Of a stretch of 64,000 nucleotides of DNA, positions 43,221-51,519 are shown in pieces. Under the pieces are notes generated by a model that saw only the letters and a program-made list of their open reading frames with translations, searched no databases and was not told the origin of the DNA. How positions within the stretch are numbered: position 1 is the stretch's first letter; every line of letters starts with the position of its first letter. The position numbers were made by a program, and so were the translations under genes. Origin of the DNA: Brevundimonas sp. AJA228-03 (lineage in GTDB: Bacteria; Pseudomonadota; Alphaproteobacteria; Caulobacterales; Caulobacteraceae); contig NZ_CP059297.1 of assembly GCF_017795885.1 (NCBI RefSeq), forward strand, positions 2,237,001-2,301,000. Reading direction: 5' to 3'.

Positions 43221-44010
43221 CCTCGGCGTCCAGCCGGGCGATCGCCTCGCGGATGAAGACGGCGTGGGTGACCACGCCGATCTCCAGAGCATCGTCGCCG
43301 ACGCGGACCTCCTGGCTCAGCAGGCCGGCGATGAAGGGGGTCTCCGGCCCGGTCGTCCCGGGCCGCTTGCGCGCGCCCGGCGTCCAGAAGACCGGTCCAC
43401 CCGAGTTGCCGGGGAAGACAGTGAAATCCAGCAGGAAGGTCGGAAAGGCGCTGACCGGCGACAGGGGCCAGGACGCGATACGCCCCACCCGGAGTATCGG
43501 AAACCCGGCCCGGTTCGAGGAAAGCCCGCGCGGAAACCCCAGCGACAGCAGTTCGTCGCCCGGCCCGACCTGCCAGGCGTCGAAGGCATTCCCGTCCGCC
43601 AGCCAGCCGATCGGGATGGCCGCCCGCGCGAAGGCTTCCGGGGCCGTGATCTCCATGACGGCCACGTCCTGCACGGGATGCTGTGTCCAGAGCGGTCCGC
43701 CCGCGTCGTCACGGATGATCAGCGGCTCCGGATCGAATCGCCAGCTCCCGTCCGGCAGGGCGACACGCCAGCCGATCCGCGCCTCCGGGTCTGGCATCGT
43801 CTCCAGCACATGGGCGGCCGTGACCAGCACGATACGCGGGGTGCCGTCCGGGCGCACGGCATCGATCAGAAAGCCCGTGCCGACCGTGCGCGTCGTCGGT
43901 CCCGAAGGCTGGTCCAGCTGAACCGTCGCATTGATCAGCTCTACCGTCAGGTCCCGGACGGGCACGACAAGCGGCGACGGCGCGTCCGGGACGGGCGGGG
44001 TCTGGATCAT
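43204..44010 (-). CDS. Trypsin-like serine peptidase
   Basis: 268 residues of the chymotrypsin/HtrA-like protease fold without a PDZ domain. The triad is visible: His in 'VLVTAAHVLE', Asp in 'PVQDVAVMEI' and Ser in 'VFPGNSGGPVF'. There is no signal peptide or membrane helix, so it appears cytoplasmic, which is unusual for this fold. The ATG at 44010 has GGAG about nine bases upstream. It is divergent from the oligopeptidase B gene. The substrate is unknown. Confidence 0.87.
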   Translation of the reverse strand: MIQTPPVPDAPSPLVVPVRDLTVELINATVQLDQPSGPTTRTVGTGFLIDAVRPDGTPRIVLVTAAHVLETMPDPEARIGWRVALPDGSWRFDPEPLIIRDDAGGPLWTQHPVQDVAVMEITAPEAFARAAIPIGWLADGNAFDAWQVGPGDELLSLGFPRGLSSNRAGFPILRVGRIASWPLSPVSAFPTFLLDFTVFPGNSGGPVFWTPGARKRPGTTGPETPFIAGLLSQEVRVGDDALEIGVVTHAVFIREAIARLDAEVRPSP

Positions 44011-44094
44011 TCGGCGGGGTCTCCGGCTCGGGGCATTTGACGCAAGCGCTCCCCGTCGCACAAGCTTGCGTCCTGTCCTAAAGGAAGGCCCGCC

Positions 44095-46269
44095 ATGAAC
44101 CGCCGCCGGTTCGTGGCCACGACCGCCGCGTCGGCCCTGGCCGCCGCAGCCTCTCCCGTTCTCGCCCGTCCGTCCGGAGTTTCGATGACCCTGCCAAAGC
44201 CGCCCGTCGCCCGGAAGATCCCGGTGACCATCGAACAGCTGGGTCGAACCCGGATCGACGACTATCACTGGATGAAGGATGATAACTGGCAGGCAGTGCT
44301 GCGCGACCCGACGCTGATCAAGGCCGACGTCAAGGAACACCTGATCGCCGAGAACGCCTATCGCGAGGCGATGCTGGCCCCGACCCTGCCGCTCCAGACC
44401 CGGCTGTTCGAGGAGATGAAAGGCCGCATCAAGGAGGACGATTCGTCCGTCCCCGCCCCCGACGGTCCCTGGGAATACTACAGCCGGTTCGAGACCGGGA
44501 TGCAGCATCCCCTGTTCTGCCGCCGCCCGCGCGGGGGTGGATCTGAGACGATCCTGCTGGACGCCAACGCCCTGGCCGAGGGCAAGGCCTATTCGGAGGT
44601 CTCCTCGGTCGAGCACAGCCCCGACCATACCCTGTTCGCCTATGCCGAGGATGCCCAGGGGTCCGAGGTGCACCAGATCTACACCCGCGATCTGAACACC
44701 GGCGAACTGCTGCCCGACCCGATCCAGTCGTCCAACGGCAACTTCGTCTTCAGCCCGTGCAGCGGCTACATCTTCTGGACCAACCGCGACGACAACGGAC
44801 GCCCGGACAGGATCTATCGCCGCCCCTCGCGCGGAGGCGAAACGGTGCTGGTCTATGACGAGGCCGACGACGGCATGTTCCTCGGCGTCGGGCGGTCCTC
44901 GGACGACGCCTTCGTTCTCATCACGGTCCAGAACCAGGAGACATCGGAGGCCTGGCAGATCCCCAAGGGTGCTCCGACGGCCATGCCGACGGTGCTGGCC
45001 CCGCGTCGTGTCGGCATCCGCTACGATGCGGACCACTGGCCCGACGGCTGGGTATTCCGTACCAACGACAACGAGGCCGTCGACTTCAAGCTGATGCAGG
45101 CACCGACCGGCCAGCCCGCCCGCATCGCCTGGCGCGAGCTGGTGCCGCACCGGCCCGGACGGTTCATGGAGGGGTTCGACCTGACCTCGGCCCACCTGGC
45201 CTGGCAGGAGCGGGCCGAGGCCAACACCACCATCATCATCCGCGACAAGGCGGGCCAGGAGCACGCGATCGCGGCGGACGAACCCGCCTACGCCCTGTCG
45301 CTGGCCGGGGCGTCGGAGTTCGATACGACGGTCACCCGCTACACCTACAACTCGCCGTCCACCCCGACCTCGACCTACGACTACGACATGGCCAGCAGGG
45401 CCCGGACCTTGATGAAGGTGCAGGAAATCCCCTCGGGCCACGACCCGGCGGATTATGTCGTCGAGCGCCTGAACGCCCCGGCCACCGACGGCCAGAGGGT
45501 CCCGGTGACGATCCTGCGCCGCAGGACGACGCCGGTGGATGGGTCAGCACCGCTGTTGCTCTATGGCTACGGCTCCTACGGTATTCCCATGTCGGCCAGC
45601 TTCTCGACCGGGCGGCTGTCGCTGGTGGACCGGGGCTGGATCTATGCCATCGCCCACATCCGGGGCGGGTCGGACAAGGGCTGGGGCTGGTTCCTGAATG
45701 CCCGGCGCATGACCAAGAAGAACACCTTCACCGACTTCATCGCCTCGGCCGAACACCTGATCGCCAACCGCTATGCCAGCGCCGGCCGGATCGTGGCCCT
45801 GGGCGGATCGGCGGGGGGCCTGCTGATGGGAGCCGTCACCAACATGCGGCCCGACCTTTGGGCCGGGGTGATCGGCCAGGTGCCGTTCGTCGATGTCATC
45901 AACACCATGTCGGACACCTCCCTGCCCCTGACCCCGCCCGAGTGGCCCGAGTGGGGCAATCCGATCGAGGATCCGGAGGCCTATGACTACATGATGAGCT
46001 ACAGCCCCTACGATCAGGTCGAGGCCAAAGCCTATCCGGCGATCCTGGCGACCGGCGGCCTGTCCGATCCGCGCGTCACCTACTGGGAGCCCCAGAAATG
46101 GGTCGCCAAACTTCGCCCCGCCACGACCTCGGGCAATCCGGTGCTGCTGAAGATCAATATGGAGGCCGGGCACGGCGGGGCCTCGGGGCGGTTCGACTAT
46201 CTGAAGGAAGTCGCCCACGACTATGCCTTCGCGGTCTGGGCCATGGATCGGGGTTGGGAGACCGCGTGA
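44095..46269 (+). CDS. S9A oligopeptidase B, Tat-exported
   Basis: 724 residues. The N-terminus 'MNRRRFVATTAASALAAAA' is a twin-arginine-type signal, so the enzyme probably works in the periplasm. A beta-propeller fills residues 100-440, then the alpha/beta hydrolase domain: 'PLLLYGYGSYG', 'IAHIRGGSDKGWGW', 'TFTDFIASAEHLI', nucleophile Ser572 in 'LGGSAGGLLMG', the Asp in 'GGLSDPRV' and the His in 'EAGHGGASG'. Oligopeptidase B cuts short peptides after Arg or Lys. The stop overlaps the following acetyltransferase start (GTGA). Confidence 0.93.
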   Translation: MNRRRFVATTAASALAAAASPVLARPSGVSMTLPKPPVARKIPVTIEQLGRTRIDDYHWMKDDNWQAVLRDPTLIKADVKEHLIAENAYREAMLAPTLPLQTRLFEEMKGRIKEDDSSVPAPDGPWEYYSRFETGMQHPLFCRRPRGGGSETILLDANALAEGKAYSEVSSVEHSPDHTLFAYAEDAQGSEVHQIYTRDLNTGELLPDPIQSSNGNFVFSPCSGYIFWTNRDDNGRPDRIYRRPSRGGETVLVYDEADDGMFLGVGRSSDDAFVLITVQNQETSEAWQIPKGAPTAMPTVLAPRRVGIRYDADHWPDGWVFRTNDNEAVDFKLMQAPTGQPARIAWRELVPHRPGRFMEGFDLTSAHLAWQERAEANTTIIIRDKAGQEHAIAADEPAYALSLAGASEFDTTVTRYTYNSPSTPTSTYDYDMASRARTLMKVQEIPSGHDPADYVVERLNAPATDGQRVPVTILRRRTTPVDGSAPLLLYGYGSYGIPMSASFSTGRLSLVDRGWIYAIAHIRGGSDKGWGWFLNARRMTKKNTFTDFIASAEHLIANRYASAGRIVALGGSAGGLLMGAVTNMRPDLWAGVIGQVPFVDVINTMSDTSLPLTPPEWPEWGNPIEDPEAYDYMMSYSPYDQVEAKAYPAILATGGLSDPRVTYWEPQKWVAKLRPATTSGNPVLLKINMEAGHGGASGRFDYLKEVAHDYAFAVWAMDRGWETA

Positions 46270-46814
46270 TCCGGGAGGCGACCCCGTCCGACCTGACCGC
46301 CATTACGGCCCTGTATGGCCGCGAGGTCCTGACCGGCACGGCGACGTTCGAGCTGGATCCACCCTCGCTGGCGGAGATGACAGCGCGCTTCGAGGCCGTG
46401 CGCGCCAGGGGGCTGCCCTGGTTGGTCGCCGGGATCGATGGAGCCTTCGCGGGCTATGCCTACGCCTCTCCATTCCGGCCGCGCCCGGCCTACCGGTATG
46501 GCGTCGAGGGGTCGATCTATGTCGAGGCGGATGCGCGGGGTCGCGGGGTCGGGCGCGCCTTGCTGACCGCCCTGGTCGATCGCGTTCGCGCCATGGGCCT
46601 GCGCCATGTCATCGGTGCCATCAGCGACAGCGCTACCAGCGAGGCTTCGATCGCCCTGCACCAACGCCTCGGCTTTCGCCGGGTCGGCACCTACGCCCAG
46701 GTCGGCTGGAAGTTCGACCGCTGGATCGACGTGCATCTGATGCAGCTCGATCTGGCCCCCGACGGCGCACCTCCGACTGCAGCCGGACTGGATCTGCGCA
46801 GGGGCCTGGCCTGA
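46266..46814 (+). CDS. GNAT N-acetyltransferase, phosphinothricin-acetyltransferase-like
   Basis: 182 residues starting at a GTG that overlaps the peptidase stop. The layout resembles the Pat/Bar type: 'IREATPSDLTAITALYGREVLTGTATFE' (in parts), 'GYAYASPFRPRPAYRYGVEGSIYV', the acetyl-CoA loop 'RGRGVGRALLTALVDRV', and 'IALHQRLGFRRVGTYAQVGWKF'. It acetylates an amine such as L-phosphinothricin or methionine sulfone; the natural substrate is unknown. Confidence 0.9.
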   Translation: MIREATPSDLTAITALYGREVLTGTATFELDPPSLAEMTARFEAVRARGLPWLVAGIDGAFAGYAYASPFRPRPAYRYGVEGSIYVEADARGRGVGRALLTALVDRVRAMGLRHVIGAISDSATSEASIALHQRLGFRRVGTYAQVGWKFDRWIDVHLMQLDLAPDGAPPTAAGLDLRRGLA

Positions 46815-46818
46815 TCGA

Positions 46819-47274
46819 TCAGTGAGTCGGGATCCTGGCGGGCGGCGTCTTGAGCCAGGGGGCGAGGCGGAATTTGCGGGGAGCCTCGCCCACCGTCCGG
46901 TCGGTGATGAAGCGGCCGGCGAAGGCGACCACGGCGCGGATCGTGTGGTCGTCGAACGGCTTGCACACCGCCCCGAGGGCACCGGCGAACCCGTCGGGGA
47001 TCTGTTCGGGGTTGGCGGTCAGGAAAACCACGACCGTCCCGTATTCGCTGACGAGCCTCTGCGCGATCTGGGGTCCGGTCATCCCGTCCAGCAGGTTGAC
47101 GTCGACCAGTGCCAGCGTCGGCCGCTCGCGGGCCGCAATCTCGAATGCGCCGTCGCGATCCATGGCACAGCCCACGACCTCGCACCCGGCGTCGCCGAGC
47201 ACCAGCTCCAGCTCCATCGCGAGGATGGCCTGATCTTCCACGATCATGACCCGGAGGTCAGCAGCCTGATTCAC
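46819..47274 (-). CDS. Single-domain response regulator
   Basis: 151 residues. The receiver domain has the acidic pair in 'MIVEDQAIL', phospho-acceptor Asp in 'LALVDVNLLDG', Thr in 'VVFLTANPE' and Lys in 'VCKPFDD'. After it comes a tail of about 35 residues with no DNA-binding domain. It probably relays phosphate within a two-component pathway. The GTG at 47274 follows GGGGTAAG; ATG at about 47247 is closer to the domain. No kinase gene is adjacent. Confidence 0.85.
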   Translation of the reverse strand: MNQAADLRVMIVEDQAILAMELELVLGDAGCEVVGCAMDRDGAFEIAARERPTLALVDVNLLDGMTGPQIAQRLVSEYGTVVVFLTANPEQIPDGFAGALGAVCKPFDDHTIRAVVAFAGRFITDRTVGEAPRKFRLAPWLKTPPARIPTH

Positions 47275-47468
47275 CCACTTACCCCAAAGCCCGGCGGCCC
47301 GCCTTCCGGCCACTGTGTCGGCTACCGAACACAGCGAACGCGCGCCTGGCGGAAGGGTTCACCGTCTCCATGAAAATCGACAATGGCTTGCGCCCTCAGG
47401 GCGAATGACCGTGACCGCCGAAGTCCGGATCGCGACGCACGAGCGTCGATGGTCGGAAAGCGCATCGG

Positions 47469-47542
47469 TGGCTGGGGAACTAGGACTCGAACCTAGAATG
47501 ACGGTACCAAAAACCGGAGTGTTACCATTACACCATTCCCCA
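47469..47542 (-). tRNA. tRNA-Gln (anticodon TTG)
   Basis: On the minus strand the 74-base sequence opens TGGGGAATGG and ends TTCCCCAGCCA, so the acceptor stem pairs fully and CCA is encoded. The anticodon arm CCGGT-TTTTGGT-ACCGT presents TTG, and the T-arm contains GGTTCGAGTCC. The pattern is that of bacterial tRNA-Gln. Confidence 0.95.
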
Positions 47543-47699
47543 GCAGGCCCGGTGCGCCCCGAGACCTGGGCCTTGGGGAGGCGGTCGAATACGCCAAGGC
47601 CGCAGGCGATGCAACACCCGGTTTCCCGTCTATTTCGCCGCCCGCATGAACGCCGCTTGCGGCCCCGGAACCCCGTCGCTATAAGCCCCGTCCTCAAGT

Positions 47700-47776
47700 C
47701 GGAGTGTGGCTCAGTCTGGTAGAGCACTGCGTTCGGGACGCAGGGGTCGCAGGTTCGAATCCTGCCACTCCGACCA
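47700..47776 (+). tRNA. tRNA-Pro (anticodon CGG)
   Basis: 77 bases from CGGAGTG to CACTCCGACCA with encoded CCA. The anticodon arm CTGCG-TTCGGGA-CGCAG shows CGG. The D-arm GCTCAGTCTGGTAGAGC and T-arm GCAGGTTCGAATCCTGC are standard. It lies 157 bases from tRNA-Gln on the opposite strand. Confidence 0.96.
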
Positions 47777-47844
47777 TTATCCGGGGCGCTGTCGCGGTCG
47801 ACGCGGGCGCACACGACCTGGGCGCGCTCCGGGCGCTTCCCGCC

Positions 47845-48882
47845 TCACCCCTTCGCTGCCTCCGCGACCTTCGCCAGACGTGCACCGACGGTCTCGATGG
47901 TGCGTTCGCCCAGAGCCTTGCGCCGGGCCAGCAGTTCGGGCGAGCCGGCGTCATGGTCGGCCATCAACCGCCGGACGAACGAACCGTCGCGAACCTCGCC
48001 CAGCACTGCGTCCATAGCCGTGCGCGACGCCTCGCCGATCACGCGCGGGCCGGTCAGATAGGCGCCATATTCCGCCGTGTTGGAGATCTTGGCGAAGGCC
48101 CCCGCGATGCCGCGCTCGTACATCAGGTCGGTGACCAGCTTGACCTCATAGAAGCACTCGAACCAGGCGACCTCGGGCGGATAGCCGGCTTTGACCAGCT
48201 TCATGAAGGCCGCATCGATCAGCTCGCCGACCCCGCCGCACAGCACCACCTGCTCGCCGAACAGATCGCTCTCGCACTCGGCGGCGAAAGTGGTTTCCAG
48301 GATGCCCTTGCGCCCACAGCCCAGCGCCGCCGCATAGGACAGGCCCAGGGCGTGGGCCCCGCCGGTGGCGTCCTGATGCACGCCGAACAGGCAGAAGACC
48401 CCCTCCCCGGCCTCGTACAGATCGCGGATGCGCGGCCCGATGCCCTTGGGCGAATCCAGGATGACGTCGAGGTCGGGGCGCGGCGTCACCAGGCCGAACC
48501 GGACCGACAGGCCGTGGGCGAAGATCAGGGCCGCGCCGGGTCTGATGTTCGGCTCGATCTCGTCGCGGTACAGGTCGCGGTGCGCCTCGTCCGAGACCAT
48601 CATGGCCACGACGTCGGCACTGGCCGTCGCCTGACCGGCCGTCAGGACGGGAAAGCCGTCGGCCTGGGCCTTCGCCCGCGTGGCGGACCCTTCCTTCAGA
48701 CCCACGACGATGTCGGCGACGCCGCTGTCACGCAGGTTCAGCGCATGGGTCCGGCCCTGGCTGCCGTAGCCGATGATGGCGACCCGCCGGCCGCGGATGA
48801 TCGACAGATCGCAATCGCGGTCATGGAAAACGGGCAAGGGAGCGGGTAGGGCCAAGGCTTCACCTGAGGAGGAGTGCGTCAT
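47845..48882 (-). CDS. ilvC: Ketol-acid reductoisomerase (class I)
   Basis: Second step of branched-chain amino-acid synthesis, using NADPH. About 345 residues: 'VAIIGYGSQGRTHALNLRDSG' is the NADPH fold, 'FAHGLSVRFG' is the conserved loop, and 'ETTFAAECESDLFGEQVVLCGG' with 'YEVKLVTDLMYERGIAG' are the metal-binding knot motifs. The start is uncertain: the ATG at 48882 shares a CATG with the divergent DUF924 start, an ATG at 48894 lies further up, and a TTG at 48855 has AGGTGA in good position. All give an intact catalytic protein. Confidence 0.95.
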   Translation of the reverse strand: MTHSSSGEALALPAPLPVFHDRDCDLSIIRGRRVAIIGYGSQGRTHALNLRDSGVADIVVGLKEGSATRAKAQADGFPVLTAGQATASADVVAMMVSDEAHRDLYRDEIEPNIRPGAALIFAHGLSVRFGLVTPRPDLDVILDSPKGIGPRIRDLYEAGEGVFCLFGVHQDATGGAHALGLSYAAALGCGRKGILETTFAAECESDLFGEQVVLCGGVGELIDAAFMKLVKAGYPPEVAWFECFYEVKLVTDLMYERGIAGAFAKISNTAEYGAYLTGPRVIGEASRTAMDAVLGEVRDGSFVRRLMADHDAGSPELLARRKALGERTIETVGARLAKVAEAAKG

Positions 48883-49423
48883 GCCGGGTCTCATAACGCC
48901 ATCCACGATTGTCGGCTTCTGGAAAGAGGCCGGTCCCGCCAAGTGGTACCGGAAGGACCCGCAGTTCGACTTTCTCGTGCGCGAATACATGCGCGCCGCC
49001 CATTTCGCCGCCGCACGCCGCCAGCTGGACGACTGGATGGACAGGGCCGAGGGCGCGCTGGCCCTGATGATCGTGCTGGACCAGTATCCCCGAAACAGCT
49101 TTCGCGGCACCGCCCATCAGTTCGCGACCGATGCACTTGCCCGCCATTTCGCCCGCGATGCCATCGCCCGTGGCTATCCGGCGACGTTCGAGCCCGAGCT
49201 GCGCCAGTTCCTGTTCATGCCGCTGATGCATTCGGAGGATCTGGCCGATCAGGACGCCCTGCTGCCGCTGGTGGCCGATATGCCGGATACCCTGAAGTTC
49301 GCCCACGTCCACCGCGACGTCATCGCCCGGTTCGGCCGGTTCCCGCATCGCAACGCCTGTCTGGGCCGGGACACGACGCCCGAGGAGCAGGCGTTTCTGG
49401 ATCAGGGTGGGTTCGGGGGATAA
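48881..49423 (+). CDS. DUF924 family protein
   Basis: 180 residues, all-helical TPR-like family. 'IVGFWKEAGPAKWYRKDPQFD' and 'ALMIVLDQYPRNSFRGTAHQFATDALAR' (in parts), then 'FLFMPLMHSEDLADQ' and 'RFGRFPHRNACLGRDTTPEE', are the standard blocks. The function is not known for the family. The ATG at 48881 is strongly supported by GAGGAGG eight bases upstream. It is divergent from ilvC with no usable spacer between the two annotated starts. Confidence 0.93.
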   Translation: MPGLITPSTIVGFWKEAGPAKWYRKDPQFDFLVREYMRAAHFAAARRQLDDWMDRAEGALALMIVLDQYPRNSFRGTAHQFATDALARHFARDAIARGYPATFEPELRQFLFMPLMHSEDLADQDALLPLVADMPDTLKFAHVHRDVIARFGRFPHRNACLGRDTTPEEQAFLDQGGFGG

Positions 49424-49495
49424 GGCGACCTCTGCCTGTGGACCGCCACGGGTCGCCTGATGATTCGGCGCGCGAATCGGCGGAGGGTTGATGCC

Positions 49496-50362
49496 ATGAA
49501 CGCCCTCGCGACCCTCGCAGATCTTCAGACCCGGACCGGAGCGCAGACGGCCGCGCCCGCGGACCATCCCGAGTTCCAGTATCTGAACCTGCTGCGCGAC
49601 ATCCTGGACAACGGCGTGCGGCGCGACGACCGGACGGGCACGGGCACGCTGGGCGTGTTCGGCCGCCAGATGCGGTTCGATCTGTCGAAGGGCTTTCCCC
49701 TGCTGACGACCAAGAAGCTGCATCTGCGCTCCATCATCGTGGAACTGCTGTGGTTTCTGCGCGGTGAGACCAACATCGGCTGGTTGAAGGAGAACGGCTG
49801 TTCCATCTGGGACGAATGGGCCGATGAGGACGGCGAACTGGGCCCCGTCTACGGCAAGCAGTGGCGGTCCTGGGCCGCGCCGAACGGCGGGAGCATCGAC
49901 CAGATCGCCCGGCTGATCGAGGGTCTGAAGGCCGATCCCAACAGCCGCCGCCATATCGTCTCGGCCTGGAACCCGGCCGATATCGAGGACATGGCCCTGC
50001 CGCCCTGCCACTGCCTGTTCCAGTTCTTCGTGGGGGATGGGAAACTGAGCTGCCAGCTGTACCAGCGCTCGGCCGACGTCTTCCTGGGCGTGCCGTTCAA
50101 CATCGCCAGCTATGCCCTGCTGACGATGATGGTCGCCCAGGTGGTGGGGCTGGAGCCCGGCGACTTCGTCCACACCCTCGGCGATGCCCACCTCTATTCG
50201 AACCATATCGAGCAGGCGGAGCTGCAGCTGACCCGCCAGCCGTTCGATCTGCCGACCATGACGGTGGCGCCAGGGCGGGACCTGTTCGCCTTCGAGCCGG
50301 GGGACTTCGTGCTTGAAGGGTACGAGTCCTGGCCTCATATTAAAGCGCAGGTTGCGATCTAG
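49496..50362 (+). CDS. thyA: Thymidylate synthase
   Basis: Makes dTMP from dUMP using methylene-tetrahydrofolate. 288 residues: '[25 protein letters not shown]' (in parts) is the phosphate-binding start, '[21 protein letters not shown]' follows, active-site Cys171 is in '[10 protein letters not shown]', and '[22 protein letters not shown]' and 'GDAHLYSNH' are typical. The ATG at 49496 has GGAGGG eight bases upstream. folA lies 1.2 kb downstream on the same strand, with three other genes between. Confidence 0.98.
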   Translation: MNALATLADLQTRTGAQTAAPADHPEFQYLNLLRDILDNGVRRDDRTGTGTLGVFGRQMRFDLSKGFPLLTTKKLHLRSIIVELLWFLRGETNIGWLKENGCSIWDEWADEDGELGPVYGKQWRSWAAPNGGSIDQIARLIEGLKADPNSRRHIVSAWNPADIEDMALPPCHCLFQFFVGDGKLSCQLYQRSADVFLGVPFNIASYALLTMMVAQVVGLEPGDFVHTLGDAHLYSNHIEQAELQLTRQPFDLPTMTVAPGRDLFAFEPGDFVLEGYESWPHIKAQVAI

Positions 50363-50372
50363 GAGCCGCGCG

Positions 50373-50597
50373 ATGGCCGCCAACAAGCATGTCGTACCCC
50401 GTCCGAATGGGGAATGGGCCGTTCGCAGCAGCGGAGCGGCGAAAGCGACCAAGGTGTTCGAATCCCAGGCTGACGCGATCAAATTCGGTCGGAACGCCGC
50501 CCGCAAGGACGGCGTGGAGTTCTATGTCCACCGTAAGGACGGCACGATCCGCCAGCGAGACAGCTATGGGCGCAATCCCGTGGCCTCCAAAGGCTGA
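50373..50597 (+). CDS. DUF2188 domain protein
   Basis: 74 residues of the small DUF2188 family: 'HVVPRPNGEWAVRSSGA', 'FESQADAIKFGRNAARKDG', 'FYVHRKDGTIRQRDSYGRNP'. The fold is a small alpha-beta unit; the function is unknown. The ATG at 50373 has AGGAG eight bases upstream, overlapping the thyA stop. It precedes a TIR-like gene by 11 bases, and the two may be one unit inserted between thyA and folA. Confidence 0.87.
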   Translation: MAANKHVVPRPNGEWAVRSSGAAKATKVFESQADAIKFGRNAARKDGVEFYVHRKDGTIRQRDSYGRNPVASKG

Positions 50598-50608
50598 GGC
50601 GGATTGCG

Positions 50609-51226
50609 TTGGCGTTCGAAACGAACGTCTTCATCAACTGCCCGTTCGACAACGACTACAAGTCGCTGCTGCGGCCCGTTGTCTTCTGCATCTACCGCCT
50701 CGGCTTCCAACCGCGGATCGCGTCGGAGCGGTTGGATGGCAATGAGCCCCGGATCGAGAAGATTATCGAGCTGATCGAAGGCTCGAAATACGGCATCCAC
50801 GACCTGTCCCGCATCAAGGCCCGCAAGGCGGGTGAGTTGTTCCGGTTGAACATGCCGTTGGAGCTGGGGCTTGACCTCGGGTGCAAACGCTTTGGGGGCG
50901 CGCCCTGGTCAGAAAAGAAGTGCCTGATTATGGAAACCGAGCGTTACCGGTACCAGGCTGCCCTGTCGGACCTGTCGAGCTCCGACGTCGTGGCCCATGG
51001 GAACCAGCCGCTGGAAGCGTTCACAGCCGTTCGGGACTGGCTGGATCAGGAGGCGCGGCTGGACGCGGACGGGCCAGCGCGCCTATGGGATCAGTTCACT
51101 GATTTCATGGCGGACAATGACGACGCGCTGGTCGCGCGGGGCTTTTCCCGGCGTGACATCGATCGGCTGCCGATATCCACCCTGATGAGAAGTATGGAGG
51201 CGTGGGTCGCCGCGCACCCCCTGTGA
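50609..51226 (+). CDS. TIR/nucleoside-deoxyribosyltransferase-like protein, unknown function
   Basis: 205 residues. The opening 'NVFINCPFDNDYKSLLRPVVF' resembles the first strand and helix of TIR-like or nucleoside 2-deoxyribosyltransferase-like folds. 'RIEKIIELIEGSKYGIHDLSR' and 'LNMPLELGLDLG' then match the conserved second half; Glu85 in the latter is the expected catalytic glutamate. Proteins of this superfamily cleave the N-glycosidic bond of nucleotides such as NAD. The C-terminal 90 residues are a separate helical region. The start is a TTG at 50609 with GAGGCGGA upstream. It overlaps the MazG-like gene (GTGA). Fold and activity are inferred. Confidence 0.7.
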   Translation: MAFETNVFINCPFDNDYKSLLRPVVFCIYRLGFQPRIASERLDGNEPRIEKIIELIEGSKYGIHDLSRIKARKAGELFRLNMPLELGLDLGCKRFGGAPWSEKKCLIMETERYRYQAALSDLSSSDVVAHGNQPLEAFTAVRDWLDQEARLDADGPARLWDQFTDFMADNDDALVARGFSRRDIDRLPISTLMRSMEAWVAAHPL

Positions 51227-51519
51227 AGATTTCAGATCTCGCCGCCGACGTCCTGCGCATCTCCGACATCTACGCCACAGCGCACGGCATCGACCGCTCC
51301 GGCGACTGGGCCATCCTCAAGCTTCAGGAAGAGCTGGGCGAACTGACCGCCGAACATCTGCGCCTTTCGGGCCGTGCCCGCGGTGAAGCCGATCCCAATG
51401 CGTTGGCCGACGAGGCCGCCGATGTGCTGGGTATGCTACTGATCTACTGTGATCAGGCCGGGATCGATATCGAACAGGCCATGCAGCACAAATGGCTGCG
51501 CTGGCTGGAGCGTTCCTGA
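51223..51519 (+). CDS. MazG-like nucleotide pyrophosphohydrolase
   Basis: 98 residues of the single-domain all-alpha NTP pyrophosphatase type. 'ILKLQEELGELTAEHLRLSGR' and 'LADEAADVLGMLLIYCDQAG' provide the ExxE...ExxD metal site. It may hydrolyse a non-canonical nucleotide, possibly dUTP-like, feeding the thyA/folA step. The GTG at 51223 overlaps the preceding stop and fits the family; a GTG at 51202 sits too close to its ribosome site. The stop overlaps folA (TGATG). Confidence 0.85.
   Translation: MKISDLAADVLRISDIYATAHGIDRSGDWAILKLQEELGELTAEHLRLSGRARGEADPNALADEAADVLGMLLIYCDQAGIDIEQAMQHKWLRWLERS

Noticed and set aside
47469..47776. tRNA pair as an integration hot spot
   Set aside because: Both tRNAs are complete, and no integrase or partial tRNA-end repeat was found in the flanking genes.
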